A stretch of DNA of 64,000 nt, taken from the NCBI RefSeq assembly GCF_017068395.1, contig NZ_CP070619.1, positions 6,510,001 through 6,574,000 on the forward strand, given 5' to 3'. Below the pieces are notes generated by a model, which did not search any database, was not told the origin of the DNA, and saw only the letters and a program-made list of their open reading frames with translations. Shown piece by piece: positions 42,599-51,628 of this stretch (the stretch's first letter is position 1; each line of letters begins with the position of its first letter). Position numbers and translations under genes: made by a program. This stretch comes from Rhodococcus pseudokoreensis. Its GTDB lineage: Bacteria; Actinomycetota; Actinomycetes; Mycobacteriales; Mycobacteriaceae.

Positions 42599-44082
42599 CG
42601 CTCGATCCGCGTACCCCGATCCTCGTCGGCGGCGGACAGGTCAACGAGCGGACCGGGGGAGTGGAACCCGTCGATCTGATCGTCGCAGCGGCCCGCGCCG
42701 CCGCGTCCGAGGCGGGATCGCCGCGTCTGCTCGAACTCGTCGACTCGGTCCGGTTGATCGGGATGCTGTCGTGGCGGTACCGCGACCCCGGGGCGCTGGT
42801 CGGTGAACGCATCGGCGCCGCCGTCCGGCACACCGGGTACACCGGCAGCGGGGGCAGCGGCCCGCAGGTCCTCGTCAACCAGGCGGCTGAGGACATCGCG
42901 GCCGGCCGGGCCGACGTGGTCCTGGTGGGCGGTGCCGAGTCCTGGCGGACCCGGATGAAGCTGCGGTCCCAGGGTGTCCGCCCCGAGTGGACCGTGCAGG
43001 ACGACTCTGTTGCACCCGCAGAGGTCCTCGTCCCCGAGGTGCCGATGGTCTTCGATGGTCAGTCCAGGATCGGCCTCGACCGGCCCGCGTACGTGTACCC
43101 CCTGTTCGAGCAGGCCCTGCGGATCTCGTCGGGACGGTCGGAGGACGAGCACCGCGGCGCGATCGGCGCACTCTGGTCGGGATTCAGCAAGGTGGCGGCG
43201 ACGAACCCGCACGCGTGGACCGGCCGCGAGTACACGGCCGACGAGATCGTCACGCCGTCCGAGGACAATCGGTGGATCAGCCGGCCGTACACCAAGCTGA
43301 TGAATTCGAACAACATGGTGGAGCAGGGCGCGGCGCTGCTGCTCTGCTCCGTCGGCGTCGCCACCCGCCTCAGGATCCCCCGCGACAACTGGGTCTTTCC
43401 GCACGCGGGCACCGAGGCCCACGACACCTACGACATCGCCGAACGGGAGGCGCTCGATCGGTCACCCGCCATCCGGCTGGCGGGGGCGCGCGTCCTGGAA
43501 CTGTCGGGAATCGGGCGGGACGACCTGGCGCACGTGGACGTGTATTCGTGCTTCCCGTCGGCCGTCCAGGTCGCCGCGGCCGAGTTGGGTCTGCCCCTCG
43601 ACGATCCGGGCCGACCGCTGACGCTCACCGGCGGCCTCACGTTCGCGGGCGGTCCGTGGAACAACTACAGCACCCACGCGATCGCCACCCTGGCGACCCG
43701 GCTGCGCGAGGCGCCGGGAACGTACGGGCTGATCACGGCGAACGGCGGTTACCTCACCAAGCACGCGTTCGGCGTATACCGGACGGAGCCGCCGCGCAGC
43801 GGTTTCCGCCGCGAGGACGTTCAGTCCGACGTCGATGCGCAACCGACCACGCGAGCGCTCACGAGCTATGAGGGGTCCGGCTCGATCGAGTCCTGGACGG
43901 TGGTGCACGGTCGCGACGGCGCCCCGGAGCGCGGCTTCGTGGCCGTGCGGACCGGCACCGGCGAACGCACGCTGGCCACCACGACGGAAGCGGGCGCGCT
44001 GGCCCGTCTGGTCGGCGTGGACGTCGCACGGGAGACAGCGGTCGTCGCCGCCGACGGCACGTTCCGGTTCGCGGACGATTGA
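42595..44082 (+). CDS. thiolase-like protein type 1 with added C-terminal domain
   Basis: The 495-residue protein starts at a GTG overlapping the previous stop (GTGA). Residues about 1-410 have a thiolase fold (ILVGGGQVNERTGG; NANGG-type motif TANGGYLTKHAFG). The last 80 residues (GSIESWTVVHGRDGAPERGF onward) form the extra barrel typical of thiolase-like type 1 proteins. Where classic thiolases have the nucleophilic Cys, the region reads YTGSGGSGPQ, so ordinary thiolysis is doubtful. It is often annotated as acetyl-CoA acetyltransferase; the true reaction is open. Confidence 0.87.
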   Translation: MTLDPRTPILVGGGQVNERTGGVEPVDLIVAAARAAASEAGSPRLLELVDSVRLIGMLSWRYRDPGALVGERIGAAVRHTGYTGSGGSGPQVLVNQAAEDIAAGRADVVLVGGAESWRTRMKLRSQGVRPEWTVQDDSVAPAEVLVPEVPMVFDGQSRIGLDRPAYVYPLFEQALRISSGRSEDEHRGAIGALWSGFSKVAATNPHAWTGREYTADEIVTPSEDNRWISRPYTKLMNSNNMVEQGAALLLCSVGVATRLRIPRDNWVFPHAGTEAHDTYDIAEREALDRSPAIRLAGARVLELSGIGRDDLAHVDVYSCFPSAVQVAAAELGLPLDDPGRPLTLTGGLTFAGGPWNNYSTHAIATLATRLREAPGTYGLITANGGYLTKHAFGVYRTEPPRSGFRREDVQSDVDAQPTTRALTSYEGSGSIESWTVVHGRDGAPERGFVAVRTGTGERTLATTTEAGALARLVGVDVARETAVVAADGTFRFADD

Positions 44083-44111
44083 CTCCGGTTTACCTAACGG
44101 CATAAGGTATA
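44079..44111 (+). promoter_or_regulatory. promoter with 23-bp regulon operator, SnoaL-DUF35 operon
   Basis: TTGACT at 44079 and TAAGGT at 44103 are 18 bases apart. The dyad TTTACCTA-N7-AAGGTATA (44089-44111) covers the -10. The first gene starts 57 bp downstream. Confidence 0.7.
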
Positions 44112-44168
44112 GGAATCGAGGACATCCGCCGTGAGGCGTGAGGTTCTCACGGAGAAAAGGAGTTTCGA

Positions 44169-44486
44169 ATGTCTGTCGAAGACTTCCGCGAACTGTACGA
44201 GCGGCACGTCGGATACGTGGTGTCCGGAGACATGAAGTCCGCACTCGCCGACATGGTTCAGGCGAACCTGCCCGCCGTGTTCGACGGTGTCACCGTTCCC
44301 CGCGGCGACGTCGACGGGTTCGAGATCAAGGACGTCCGGGCCGTCGGCGACCGCCGAATCGGCGAGACGGTGTACACCACCCCGGGCGGCACGATCGGCC
44401 TGCGATCGATCTGGGAGCGTCACGACGGCCGCTGGCAGGCCGCGGCGCTCGAGAACTTCCCCGCCGAAGGAGGGCGTCCGGCATGA
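44169..44486 (+). CDS. SnoaL/NTF2-like small protein
   Basis: A 105-residue protein starts at an ATG behind AAAAGGAG. Helix-strand pattern and length fit the NTF2/SnoaL fold (FRELYERHVGYVVSGDMKSALADMV; IGLRSIWERHDGRWQAAAL). It is the first gene of a five-gene operon; its stop overlaps the DUF35 gene start. Members can be cyclases, isomerases or dehydratases, or binding partners. Its pairing with DUF35 and a thiolase-like gene is reminiscent of steroid side-chain aldolase/hydratase clusters. Confidence 0.8.
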   Translation: MSVEDFRELYERHVGYVVSGDMKSALADMVQANLPAVFDGVTVPRGDVDGFEIKDVRAVGDRRIGETVYTTPGGTIGLRSIWERHDGRWQAAALENFPAEGGRPA

Positions 44487-44914
44487 CGGGAGAACCGTGG
44501 GGACCGTCCGCCGACGGCCTCGACCAGCCGTACTGGGACGGGCTCACCCGAGGTGAGTTGCGACTCCAGCGCTGTGGCAACTGCGAGACCTGGATCTGGG
44601 GACCGCAATGGGTCTGCGGATCCTGCCACACCCTCGACCCGAACTGGGAGTCCGTGACACCCACCGGGACCGTGTACAGCTGGTCGCGCAGCTGGTACCC
44701 GTTCATCACCGAACTGGCCGACCGGGTCCCGTACGTGACGGTCCTCGTGGAACTTCCCGAGGCCGGAAACCGCCGGGTACTCGGAATCCTGACCGGCGAC
44801 GACACCGACGCCATCCGCATCGGCGACCCGGTCGTCGGTCACATCGAACACGACGAAGGCGCGACCTGGCCACTGCTGCGCTGGCGTCGATCCACCGAAG
44901 GAGCGCAGGCATGA
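44483..44914 (+). CDS. DUF35 zinc-ribbon/OB-fold protein
   Basis: The product has 143 residues from the ATG overlapping the previous stop. A rubredoxin-like zinc ribbon (LQRCGNCETWIW...CGSCHTLD) is followed by an OB fold (TGTVYSWSRSWYPF; PYVTVLVELPEAGNRR). In steroid degradation such DUF35 proteins bind a thiolase-like partner to form an acyl-CoA retro-aldolase (Ltp2-ChsH2 type). The thiolase-like gene directly overlaps its 3' end, which strongly suggests the same kind of complex here. Confidence 0.9.
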   Translation: MTGEPWGPSADGLDQPYWDGLTRGELRLQRCGNCETWIWGPQWVCGSCHTLDPNWESVTPTGTVYSWSRSWYPFITELADRVPYVTVLVELPEAGNRRVLGILTGDDTDAIRIGDPVVGHIEHDEGATWPLLRWRRSTEGAQA

Positions 44915-46095
44915 GTGCACTCACCATGCGCGGGGCGGCCGCCGTCGTCGGCGTGTCCGAACTGCACTACCGCCGCGGCGAGGCCCCGGCGGGTGAACTG
45001 AGGATGACGCTCGAGGCGATCCTCGCCGCCTGCTCGGACGCCGGCATCTCGCCGCGCGAACTCGACGGATTCGTGTCGTATGCGGGCGGCGGGCACGACG
45101 GTGCGGTCATCGGCGGCGCACTGGGCGTCGACGACGTCCGGTGGTCGAACATGATGTGGGGCGGCGGCGGCGGGACGGTCGCAGCCGCGATCAACAATGC
45201 CGCCGTCGCGATCGCAGCCGGGCAGGCCGAGTGCGTCGTCGTCTACCGCTCGATGGCGCAGGCGGATACCGGGCGGCTCGGATACGCGAAGTACCACTAC
45301 GGCCCGCACTTCCTCGCGCACGGCGTCGGATCGCCCGCCCAGGTGTGCGCACTGCGGACCCAGCGACTGCTCGAGCACGACGGGGTGCCGCGCGAGACCA
45401 TGCGTGCGCTGGTGCTCGCCGCGTACCGGCACGCCCAGAACAATCCGACCGCGCAGGGCTACGGCAAGCCGCTCGACGAGGCGACGTACGAGTCGTCCCG
45501 CCTGATCACCGAACCGTTCCACCTGTACGACTGCTCGAGGGAGAGCGACGGCGCCGTCGCGCTGGTGCTGGTCTCCGCCGACCGCGCGAAGTCGCTGCGA
45601 CCCGATCCCGCGTACGTTCTCGCGGGAGCCCAGGGAGCACCGGGCGGCTACTCCTCGATCATCGACAACGACGACCAGTACGCCACAGCGGGTTTCGCGG
45701 GCGCTGCCGGACGGCCCGGGGTCGCGGACCGCCTCTGGGCCGCAGCAGGTCTGGGCCCCGACGACGTGGACGTCGTCCAGGTGTACGAGAACTTCAGCGG
45801 GCCCGCCGTCGCCGCGCTCATCGACCACGGCCTGGCGCCGTCCGGCCCCGCCGCAGGCGAGGTCCTCACGGTCGACAACCTCACCGCGGGCGTGGGCAAG
45901 CTCCCCGTGAACACCAGTGGCGGCAACATCGCCGACTCGTTCGTCAACGGAATGGGGCTCGCGGTCGAAGCGGTGCGTCAGATCCGGGGCACGTCGACCA
46001 ATCCCGTGGCGCACGCCAAGACGTCGCTGTTCATCGGCGGCCCGATGGCACCGCTCGTCAGTTCGACGCTCTTCGCCCACGAAGACGTGCTGTAG
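44911..46095 (+). CDS. thiolase-like lipid-transfer/aldolase protein (Ltp2-like)
   Basis: This 394-residue thiolase-fold protein starts at the ATG overlapping the DUF35 stop (ATGA). The region that carries the nucleophilic Cys in true thiolases reads MMWGGGGGTVAAAINNAA, and the C-terminal NTSGGNIADSFVNGMG lacks the GHP motif. This matches non-thiolytic members such as Ltp2, which with a DUF35 partner cleave beta-hydroxyacyl-CoA by retro-aldol reaction. The aldehyde so formed could feed the aldehyde dehydrogenase downstream. Confidence 0.88.
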   Translation: MSALTMRGAAAVVGVSELHYRRGEAPAGELRMTLEAILAACSDAGISPRELDGFVSYAGGGHDGAVIGGALGVDDVRWSNMMWGGGGGTVAAAINNAAVAIAAGQAECVVVYRSMAQADTGRLGYAKYHYGPHFLAHGVGSPAQVCALRTQRLLEHDGVPRETMRALVLAAYRHAQNNPTAQGYGKPLDEATYESSRLITEPFHLYDCSRESDGAVALVLVSADRAKSLRPDPAYVLAGAQGAPGGYSSIIDNDDQYATAGFAGAAGRPGVADRLWAAAGLGPDDVDVVQVYENFSGPAVAALIDHGLAPSGPAAGEVLTVDNLTAGVGKLPVNTSGGNIADSFVNGMGLAVEAVRQIRGTSTNPVAHAKTSLFIGGPMAPLVSSTLFAHEDVL

Positions 46096-46122
46096 CACCC
46101 CGACTCTGTGAGAAGGATCGAC

Positions 46123-47574
46123 ATGGACAACATGACCGTGGACCGCGACGCTCTGTTCATCGGTGGCCGGTGGGCCGCCCCGCAGGAGGGTGCCGCGGCC
46201 GACGTCGTCGAAGCTGCCACGGAGAAGGTGCTCGGGCGTTCGGCGCTCGCTTCGGCAGCCGACATCGATGCCGCCGTCGCGGCCGCACGCGACGCACTCC
46301 GCGGACCGTGGGGGCAGCTCGACAACCGCGCTCGCGCAGACCTTCTCGACGTGTTCGCGTCCGCGCTGAAGAAGCGTGGTCGCGACACCGCGACGTTGGT
46401 GAGCCGCGAGAACGGGATGCCGATCTCACTCTCCGCCGGGGTCAACGGTTTCGGGCCCGCCGCCATGATCCGCTACTACGCGGCGCTCGTCCGCGAGGCG
46501 GCATCCGAGGACGTCCGTCCCAGCGCGTTCGGCGGCCGCACGGTGGTCCGGCGTGAGCCGGTGGGTGTCGTCGCCGCGATCACGCCCTGGAACTACCCGC
46601 AACCCCTCGCCGCGATGAAGATCGCGCCCGCGCTCGCGGCCGGGTGCACCGTGGTGCTCAAGGCCGCCCCCGAAACCGCGCTCGACGCGTTCGCGTTCGC
46701 GGACGCCGCCGAGGAGGCGGGACTGCCGCCCGGCGTCCTGAACATCGTGCCCGCGGGCCGCGAGGCGAGCGCATACCTGGTGCAGCACCCGGGAGTCGAC
46801 AAGGTGGCGTTCACCGGTTCGACCGCGGCGGGACGAGCGATCGGCGAGGTGTGCGGCAGGCTGCTGCGCCCCGTCACGCTCGAACTCGGCGGCAAATCGG
46901 CTGCGATCGTGGCGGCCGACGCCGACCTGTCCGTCTTCGCCGCGAACCTCGCCGAGGTGTCGCTGGTGAACAACGGCCAGACGTGCCATGCGAGTACCCG
47001 GATCCTCGCGCCCCGTGCCCGATACGGCGAGGTCGTCGAGGCGGTCACCGAGACGGTCCGGGGTCTCGTCGTCGGGGATCCCCTCGACAAGGCCACCGCG
47101 ATCGGGCCGCTGGTCAGCGCCGCCCAGCGCGAGCGCGTGCTCGGCTACATCGAGAACGGGCGCAGCGCCGGCTACCGCACGACGACCGGCGGGGGCGTAC
47201 CGGATTCGCAGCCGCTCGGCTGGTTCGTCGAGCCGACGGTGTTCGTGGACGTGGACAACTCCGCCCGCATCGCCCAGGAGGAGATCTTCGGACCCGTTCT
47301 GACGATCACCCCCTACACGGACGAGGACGAGGCCGTGGCGATCGCCAACGACTCCGAATACGGGCTGGGCGGCACGGTCTGGACGGCCGACGAGGAGCAC
47401 GGACTCGCGCTGGCCGCGCGGATCCACAGCGGGACCGTCGGCGTCAACCACTACGCCCTCGATCTCGACGCGCCGTTCGGGGGAGTCAAGTCCTCCGGTC
47501 TCGGACGCGAACTCGGTCCGGAAGGCCTGAACCCGTATTTCGCGACGAAGTCCGTGTACTTCGGAACACGCTGA
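46123..47574 (+). CDS. aldehyde dehydrogenase (NAD(P)+)
   Basis: The product has 483 residues from the ATG at 46123, chosen because AGAAGG lies just upstream; a GTG at 46108 is possible. It shows TPWNYPQP, the cofactor motif FTGSTAAG, the Glu motif LELGGKS, the nucleophile NNGQTCHAS and EEIFGPVL. It would oxidise an aldehyde, possibly released by the DUF35/thiolase-like aldolase in the same operon, to the acid. Confidence 0.93.
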   Translation: MDNMTVDRDALFIGGRWAAPQEGAAADVVEAATEKVLGRSALASAADIDAAVAAARDALRGPWGQLDNRARADLLDVFASALKKRGRDTATLVSRENGMPISLSAGVNGFGPAAMIRYYAALVREAASEDVRPSAFGGRTVVRREPVGVVAAITPWNYPQPLAAMKIAPALAAGCTVVLKAAPETALDAFAFADAAEEAGLPPGVLNIVPAGREASAYLVQHPGVDKVAFTGSTAAGRAIGEVCGRLLRPVTLELGGKSAAIVAADADLSVFAANLAEVSLVNNGQTCHASTRILAPRARYGEVVEAVTETVRGLVVGDPLDKATAIGPLVSAAQRERVLGYIENGRSAGYRTTTGGGVPDSQPLGWFVEPTVFVDVDNSARIAQEEIFGPVLTITPYTDEDEAVAIANDSEYGLGGTVWTADEEHGLALAARIHSGTVGVNHYALDLDAPFGGVKSSGLGRELGPEGLNPYFATKSVYFGTR

Positions 47575-47623
47575 TTCGACACGCTTTTCATTCACCATCA
47601 GATCTGATCGAACGGAGCAGGCG

Positions 47624-50050
47624 ATGACGCTACCGCTGACCGGTGTCCGCGTACTGGACCTCACCGACGGCCTCGGTGAGTCGTGTGGCCGGTACCTCGC
47701 CGACCTCGGCGCGCAGGTGACGAAGGTGGAAGGTCCGGGAGGTGCCCGCTCACGCCGCGCCGAGCCCGTGGTGGACGGGGTCAGCATCCCGTTCGCGCTG
47801 CGCAACGCGAACAAGCGGGGGATCGTCGTGGACCTCGACGATCCCGCGGGCCGGGACCGGCTCCGGGAACTCGCCGCGGAATCCGACATCCTGGTGGAAT
47901 CGCACGCGCCGGGCCTGCTGAGCGAGCGCGGAGTGGGCGCGACCGAACTCTCAGCTCTCGCACCGTCACTGGTGTGTGTGTCGGTCACACCGTTCGGGCA
48001 GACCGGGCCCTACCGGGACTGGGCGGCCACGGAACAGGTCCTGTACGCACTGAGCGGCGTGCTGTCCCGCTCGGGCGCTCCCGGAGCCGAACCCCTCCTT
48101 CCTCCCGCCGGCCTGGTGGAGGAGACGGTGGGAATGCACGCCGCCTGGTCGGCGCTGCTCGCCTACTACGACCGCATCCACACCGGGCGCGGGCAGGTCG
48201 TGGATCTGTCCGCCTTCGAGGCGCTCGTGCACGGCTTCGATCCCGGATTCGGGACGCAGGGTTCCGCGGCCGCGGGGCGCTCCGACGACTTCCCCCGGAA
48301 CCGGCCGGACGCGTCGAACTTCTACCCGGTGTTCCCCTGCGCCGACGGCTACGTGCGGATCTGCCTGCTCGCCAAGCGACAGTGGCGGGGAATGTTCGAA
48401 TGGCTCGGCGAGCCGGAAGAATTCGCCGACCCGAAGTACGACACCATTCCGGCCCGGTTCGCCGCCGCCGACACCCTGCACCCCCTGATCGAGGCGCTGT
48501 TCGCGACTCGCACCCGCGACCAACTCGTCGCCGAGGGCGCGACCAGGGGAGTGCCGGTCGGCGGTGTCCTCTCGCTCGGGGAAGTACTGACCACCGAGCA
48601 CTTCGACGTGGCCGGTGCCCTCGCGGACATGGAGATCGCCACCGGGGTGCACGCCCGCGTTCCGACGGGATACGTGTCGATCGACGGCGCCCGCGTCGGA
48701 ATCAGGACCCCGGCGCCCGAGGTCGGGAAGCACGACGCCCACCCCCAGGCGAAGCGGGAGGGGCCGGCCGCCGAGGCGTCCGGGACGCGGCAGTCGGGCA
48801 CTCGTCCCCTCGACGGCCTCCGCGTCCTCGACCTGGGCGTGATCGTCTTCGGCGCCGAACTCAGCCGCCAGTTCGCCGACTACGGCGCCGATGTCATCAA
48901 GGTCGAGAATGCCAAGTTCCCCGACGGTCTCCGGCAGTCGAAGCGGGGTGCGGCGCTGGCCGCGTCCGTCGCCTGGGGGCACCGCAACAAGCGCAGCCTC
49001 GGTCTGGACCTGCGCAGCCCGGAGGGCGGGGAGTTGTTCCGCCGCCTCGTCGCCGAGGCCGACGTGGTCCTGGCCAATTTCAAGCCCGGCACACTCGCGT
49101 CGATGGGCCTGTCGTACGACGAACTCGCCGCCCTCAACCCGGGCATCATCGTGTCCGAGAGCAGCGCGTTCGGCAGTACCGGGCCGTGGAACAACCGACT
49201 CGGCTACGGCCCGCTGGTGCGTGCCGCGTGCGGTGTGTCCGCCCTGTGGCGGTACCCCGGGAACGAAGACCTGCTCTGTGACGGCTCGACCGTCTATCCC
49301 GATCACATCGCCGCGCACGTCACGGCGATCGCGGTACTCGCCGCCCTGATCCAGCGGACCCGCACCGGTAGGGGCGCGGCACTGGAGGTGGCGCAGGCTG
49401 ACACCGCGCTCGTCCAACTCGGTGCTCAACTCGTCACCGAATCGCTGCGACCGGGCACCGTCTCCGCGCCCGGCAACTCCGATCCGTTCGCCGCGCCTGC
49501 CGGGGTGTTCGCCTGCGCCGGTGACGACGAGTGGTGCGTCGTGTCGGTCCGGGACGACGACGACTGGGTGCGACTGTGTTCCGCGATCGGCACGCCCGAA
49601 CTGGCGGACGTCCCAGCGTTCCGCACCCGGGCCGAGCGGATCCGCAACCGGGTGGACGTCGATGCCGTGCTGGGTGAGTGGCTGCAGACGCGTTCTCCCG
49701 CAGCGGCGGTCGCGCAGTTGCAGGCGGCGGGTGTGCCCGCCGGGATGATGCTGCGACTTCCCGAACTGCTCACCGATCCGCACCTGGCGGCCCGCGACGC
49801 CTACACGGAAACCCATCACGCGTTGCTCCCGAAGGCGTTGCCCACGGCAGCCCGCGTCGCGCGTTTCTCCGCCATAGCCGATCCGCCGCTGCGGCAGGCC
49901 CCGATTGCCGGGCAGCACAGCCGGGAGATCTGCGCGGACCTGCTGAACATGACGACCGCGGAAGTGGATCGCCTCGTGGCCGAGGGGATCCTGCAACCGC
50001 CCGCCACGGATTCGTCGCCGATCGGGGTGGCCGCCTCCGCCGCGAGGTAA
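47624..50050 (+). CDS. double CaiB/BaiF CoA-transferase (two fused domains)
   Basis: The 808-residue protein consists of two complete class III CoA-transferase domains, about residues 1-370 and 395-790, joined by a Lys/Glu/Ala-rich linker. Each begins with the family signature (TGVRVLDLTDGLGESCGRYL and DGLRVLDLGVIVFGAELS). The C-terminal half keeps the catalytic Asp (YPDHIAAHVTA); the N-terminal half reads LVEETVGMHAA, with Glu at that place. These enzymes work as interlocked dimers, so this is a built-in heterodimer, perhaps with one active site. It ends the operon, before a strong terminator. Confidence 0.9.
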   Translation: MTLPLTGVRVLDLTDGLGESCGRYLADLGAQVTKVEGPGGARSRRAEPVVDGVSIPFALRNANKRGIVVDLDDPAGRDRLRELAAESDILVESHAPGLLSERGVGATELSALAPSLVCVSVTPFGQTGPYRDWAATEQVLYALSGVLSRSGAPGAEPLLPPAGLVEETVGMHAAWSALLAYYDRIHTGRGQVVDLSAFEALVHGFDPGFGTQGSAAAGRSDDFPRNRPDASNFYPVFPCADGYVRICLLAKRQWRGMFEWLGEPEEFADPKYDTIPARFAAADTLHPLIEALFATRTRDQLVAEGATRGVPVGGVLSLGEVLTTEHFDVAGALADMEIATGVHARVPTGYVSIDGARVGIRTPAPEVGKHDAHPQAKREGPAAEASGTRQSGTRPLDGLRVLDLGVIVFGAELSRQFADYGADVIKVENAKFPDGLRQSKRGAALAASVAWGHRNKRSLGLDLRSPEGGELFRRLVAEADVVLANFKPGTLASMGLSYDELAALNPGIIVSESSAFGSTGPWNNRLGYGPLVRAACGVSALWRYPGNEDLLCDGSTVYPDHIAAHVTAIAVLAALIQRTRTGRGAALEVAQADTALVQLGAQLVTESLRPGTVSAPGNSDPFAAPAGVFACAGDDEWCVVSVRDDDDWVRLCSAIGTPELADVPAFRTRAERIRNRVDVDAVLGEWLQTRSPAAAVAQLQAAGVPAGMMLRLPELLTDPHLAARDAYTETHHALLPKALPTAARVARFSAIADPPLRQAPIAGQHSREICADLLNMTTAEVDRLVAEGILQPPATDSSPIGVAASAAR

Positions 50051-50060
50051 CGCACGAGTT

Positions 50061-50102
50061 GATTCGACAGCGGCCCGGGTTACCCTGGGCCGCTGTCGAA
50101 TC
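50061..50102 (+). terminator. intrinsic terminator after double CoA-transferase
   Basis: A perfect 16-bp stem (GATTCGACAGCGGCCC and its complement) with a GGG/CCC-containing loop lies 10 bp after the stop codon. No long T tract follows. Confidence 0.8.
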
Positions 50103-50159
50103 GCGTCCATGTCAAGGGTGTTCCGGCGAGGTCGGAAGACCCGAAGGTAAAGCGTGGAC

Positions 50160-50182
50160 AAAACTAATGGCTGTTGGTTAAC
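50160..50182 (+). promoter_or_regulatory. 23-bp regulon site before MFS gene
   Basis: AAAAACTA-N7-TTGGTTAA matches the common site at the central CTA and GGTT positions. The spacer ATGGCTG resembles TGGCTGT of the site at 25939. It lies 53 bp before the start codon. Confidence 0.5.
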
Positions 50183-50235
50183 GTGGCACCCGTCACAATC
50201 ATTCTCGAACTCTTCGAGACCGCACGACACGGAGT

Positions 50236-51615
50236 GTGTGCATGACAACCAGCTCATCAACCGCCGCAGACGGCGCCACGACGGCGTCCGGTTCCAGGTC
50301 CGCCGGCGACTCGAAACGCGCCAGCCGCGCCGCCTTCGTCGGAACTCTGCTCGAATACTACGATTTCAGCCTCTACGCCTCCGCCGCGTCGGTGGTATTC
50401 GGGAGCGTCTTCTTCTCCGGTGCGAGCCCCTTCCTGGCCACGCTGCAAGCGGTCGGGACGTTCGCAGTCGGCTTCCTCGTGCGGCCGATCGGCGGTGTCG
50501 TCCTCGGCAGCCTCGGCGACCGGATCGGACGGAAGAAGATCCTCGTCTTCACCCTCGTGATGATGGGGGCCGCGACGATGCTCGTGGGTCTGCTGCCCGG
50601 CTACTCGCAGATCGGCTGGCTGGCCCCGGCCCTCCTCGTCCTCCTCCGGATCCTCCAGGGAATCGGCGCCAGCGCCGAATACGGCGGCGCCACCCTGGTC
50701 GCGGTGGAGTTCGCGCCGCAGCGCCGACGGGGACTTCTCGGATCGCTGCCCGGGGCGGGAGCGTCCATCGGCGGCGTTCTCGGCACCAGCGCCCTGCTGA
50801 TCGTCTCGGCCGCGCTTCCCGAGGAAGCCTTCATGTCCTGGGGGTGGCGCCTGCCGTTCCTGCTCAGCGGACTGATTCTCCTGTACGGCCTGTCGCTGCG
50901 GGCCCGGTTGCCCGAGACTCCGGCGTTCCGCCACATCGAGGAATCGAACGACAAGACCACGTCCCCGGTTCTCGACGTCATCCGCCGGCAACCACGCGCG
51001 ATCCTGTCCGTACTCGTGATGGTGTTCGGGCAGGCCGGTCTCGGCTACTTCTATCTCGTCTTCATGCTGACGTTCGGCCGCAACCAACTGGGCATGGGGC
51101 AGACCGACATCCTGATCGGCCTGGTGCTCGCGCAATTGAGTTGTGCGGCATTCATTCCCCTGTTCGGGATGCTGTCGGACCGGGTGGGTCGACGACCGGT
51201 CATCATCTCCGGCTTCGTGTTCTCCGCGCTGCTCGCCTTCCCTGCGTTCTGGCTCGTCGGGCACGGCGGCGGTACCGCCGCGTTCTGGTTGGTCCTTGTC
51301 CTGGGGAACGGGGTCGGTGTCGCTGCGATCTTCGGGCCGATGGGGGCGTACGTCACCGAGTTGTTCGAGACCCGGCACGCCTTCAGCGGTCTCGGGTTGG
51401 GCCGTGAACTCGGGAACGCTCTCGGCGCCGCGCTCGTGCCGGTCCTCGCAGTGCAACTCGCGTTCAACGACGGCGGCAGCACCGCGGCACTGAGCATCCT
51501 GCTGGTGGCGATTTCGGTGGCGGGCGTCGCCGCCGCGTGGGTCTCGGTGTCGCGAACCCAGCGCGCGCGGGACGGTGCGGAGCGGGTCGCGTCGTCGTCC
51601 GAGGTCGCGGTCTAG
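50236..51615 (+). CDS. MFS transporter, metabolite:H+ symporter (MHS) type
   Basis: A 459-residue, 12-helix transporter. The N-terminal signature SRAAFVGTLLEYYDFSLYASAA is that of the MHS group (ShiA, KgtP, ProP), and loop 2-3 has GSLGDRIGRKK. These proteins import organic acids or compatible solutes with protons. It has its own regulon-type promoter, so it is a second uptake route for the pathway beside the AAHS transporter at 27608. The N-terminal 25 residues are polar. Confidence 0.9.
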   Translation: MCMTTSSSTAADGATTASGSRSAGDSKRASRAAFVGTLLEYYDFSLYASAASVVFGSVFFSGASPFLATLQAVGTFAVGFLVRPIGGVVLGSLGDRIGRKKILVFTLVMMGAATMLVGLLPGYSQIGWLAPALLVLLRILQGIGASAEYGGATLVAVEFAPQRRRGLLGSLPGAGASIGGVLGTSALLIVSAALPEEAFMSWGWRLPFLLSGLILLYGLSLRARLPETPAFRHIEESNDKTTSPVLDVIRRQPRAILSVLVMVFGQAGLGYFYLVFMLTFGRNQLGMGQTDILIGLVLAQLSCAAFIPLFGMLSDRVGRRPVIISGFVFSALLAFPAFWLVGHGGGTAAFWLVLVLGNGVGVAAIFGPMGAYVTELFETRHAFSGLGLGRELGNALGAALVPVLAVQLAFNDGGSTAALSILLVAISVAGVAAAWVSVSRTQRARDGAERVASSSEVAV

Positions 51616-51628
51616 CTGAGGTCGTGGT

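Noticed and set aside
42987..43871. Plus-strand frame of 294 codons overlapping the thiolase-like gene
   Set aside because: It lies wholly within the thiolase-like gene in another frame and has Arg/Gly-rich shadow composition without motifs.
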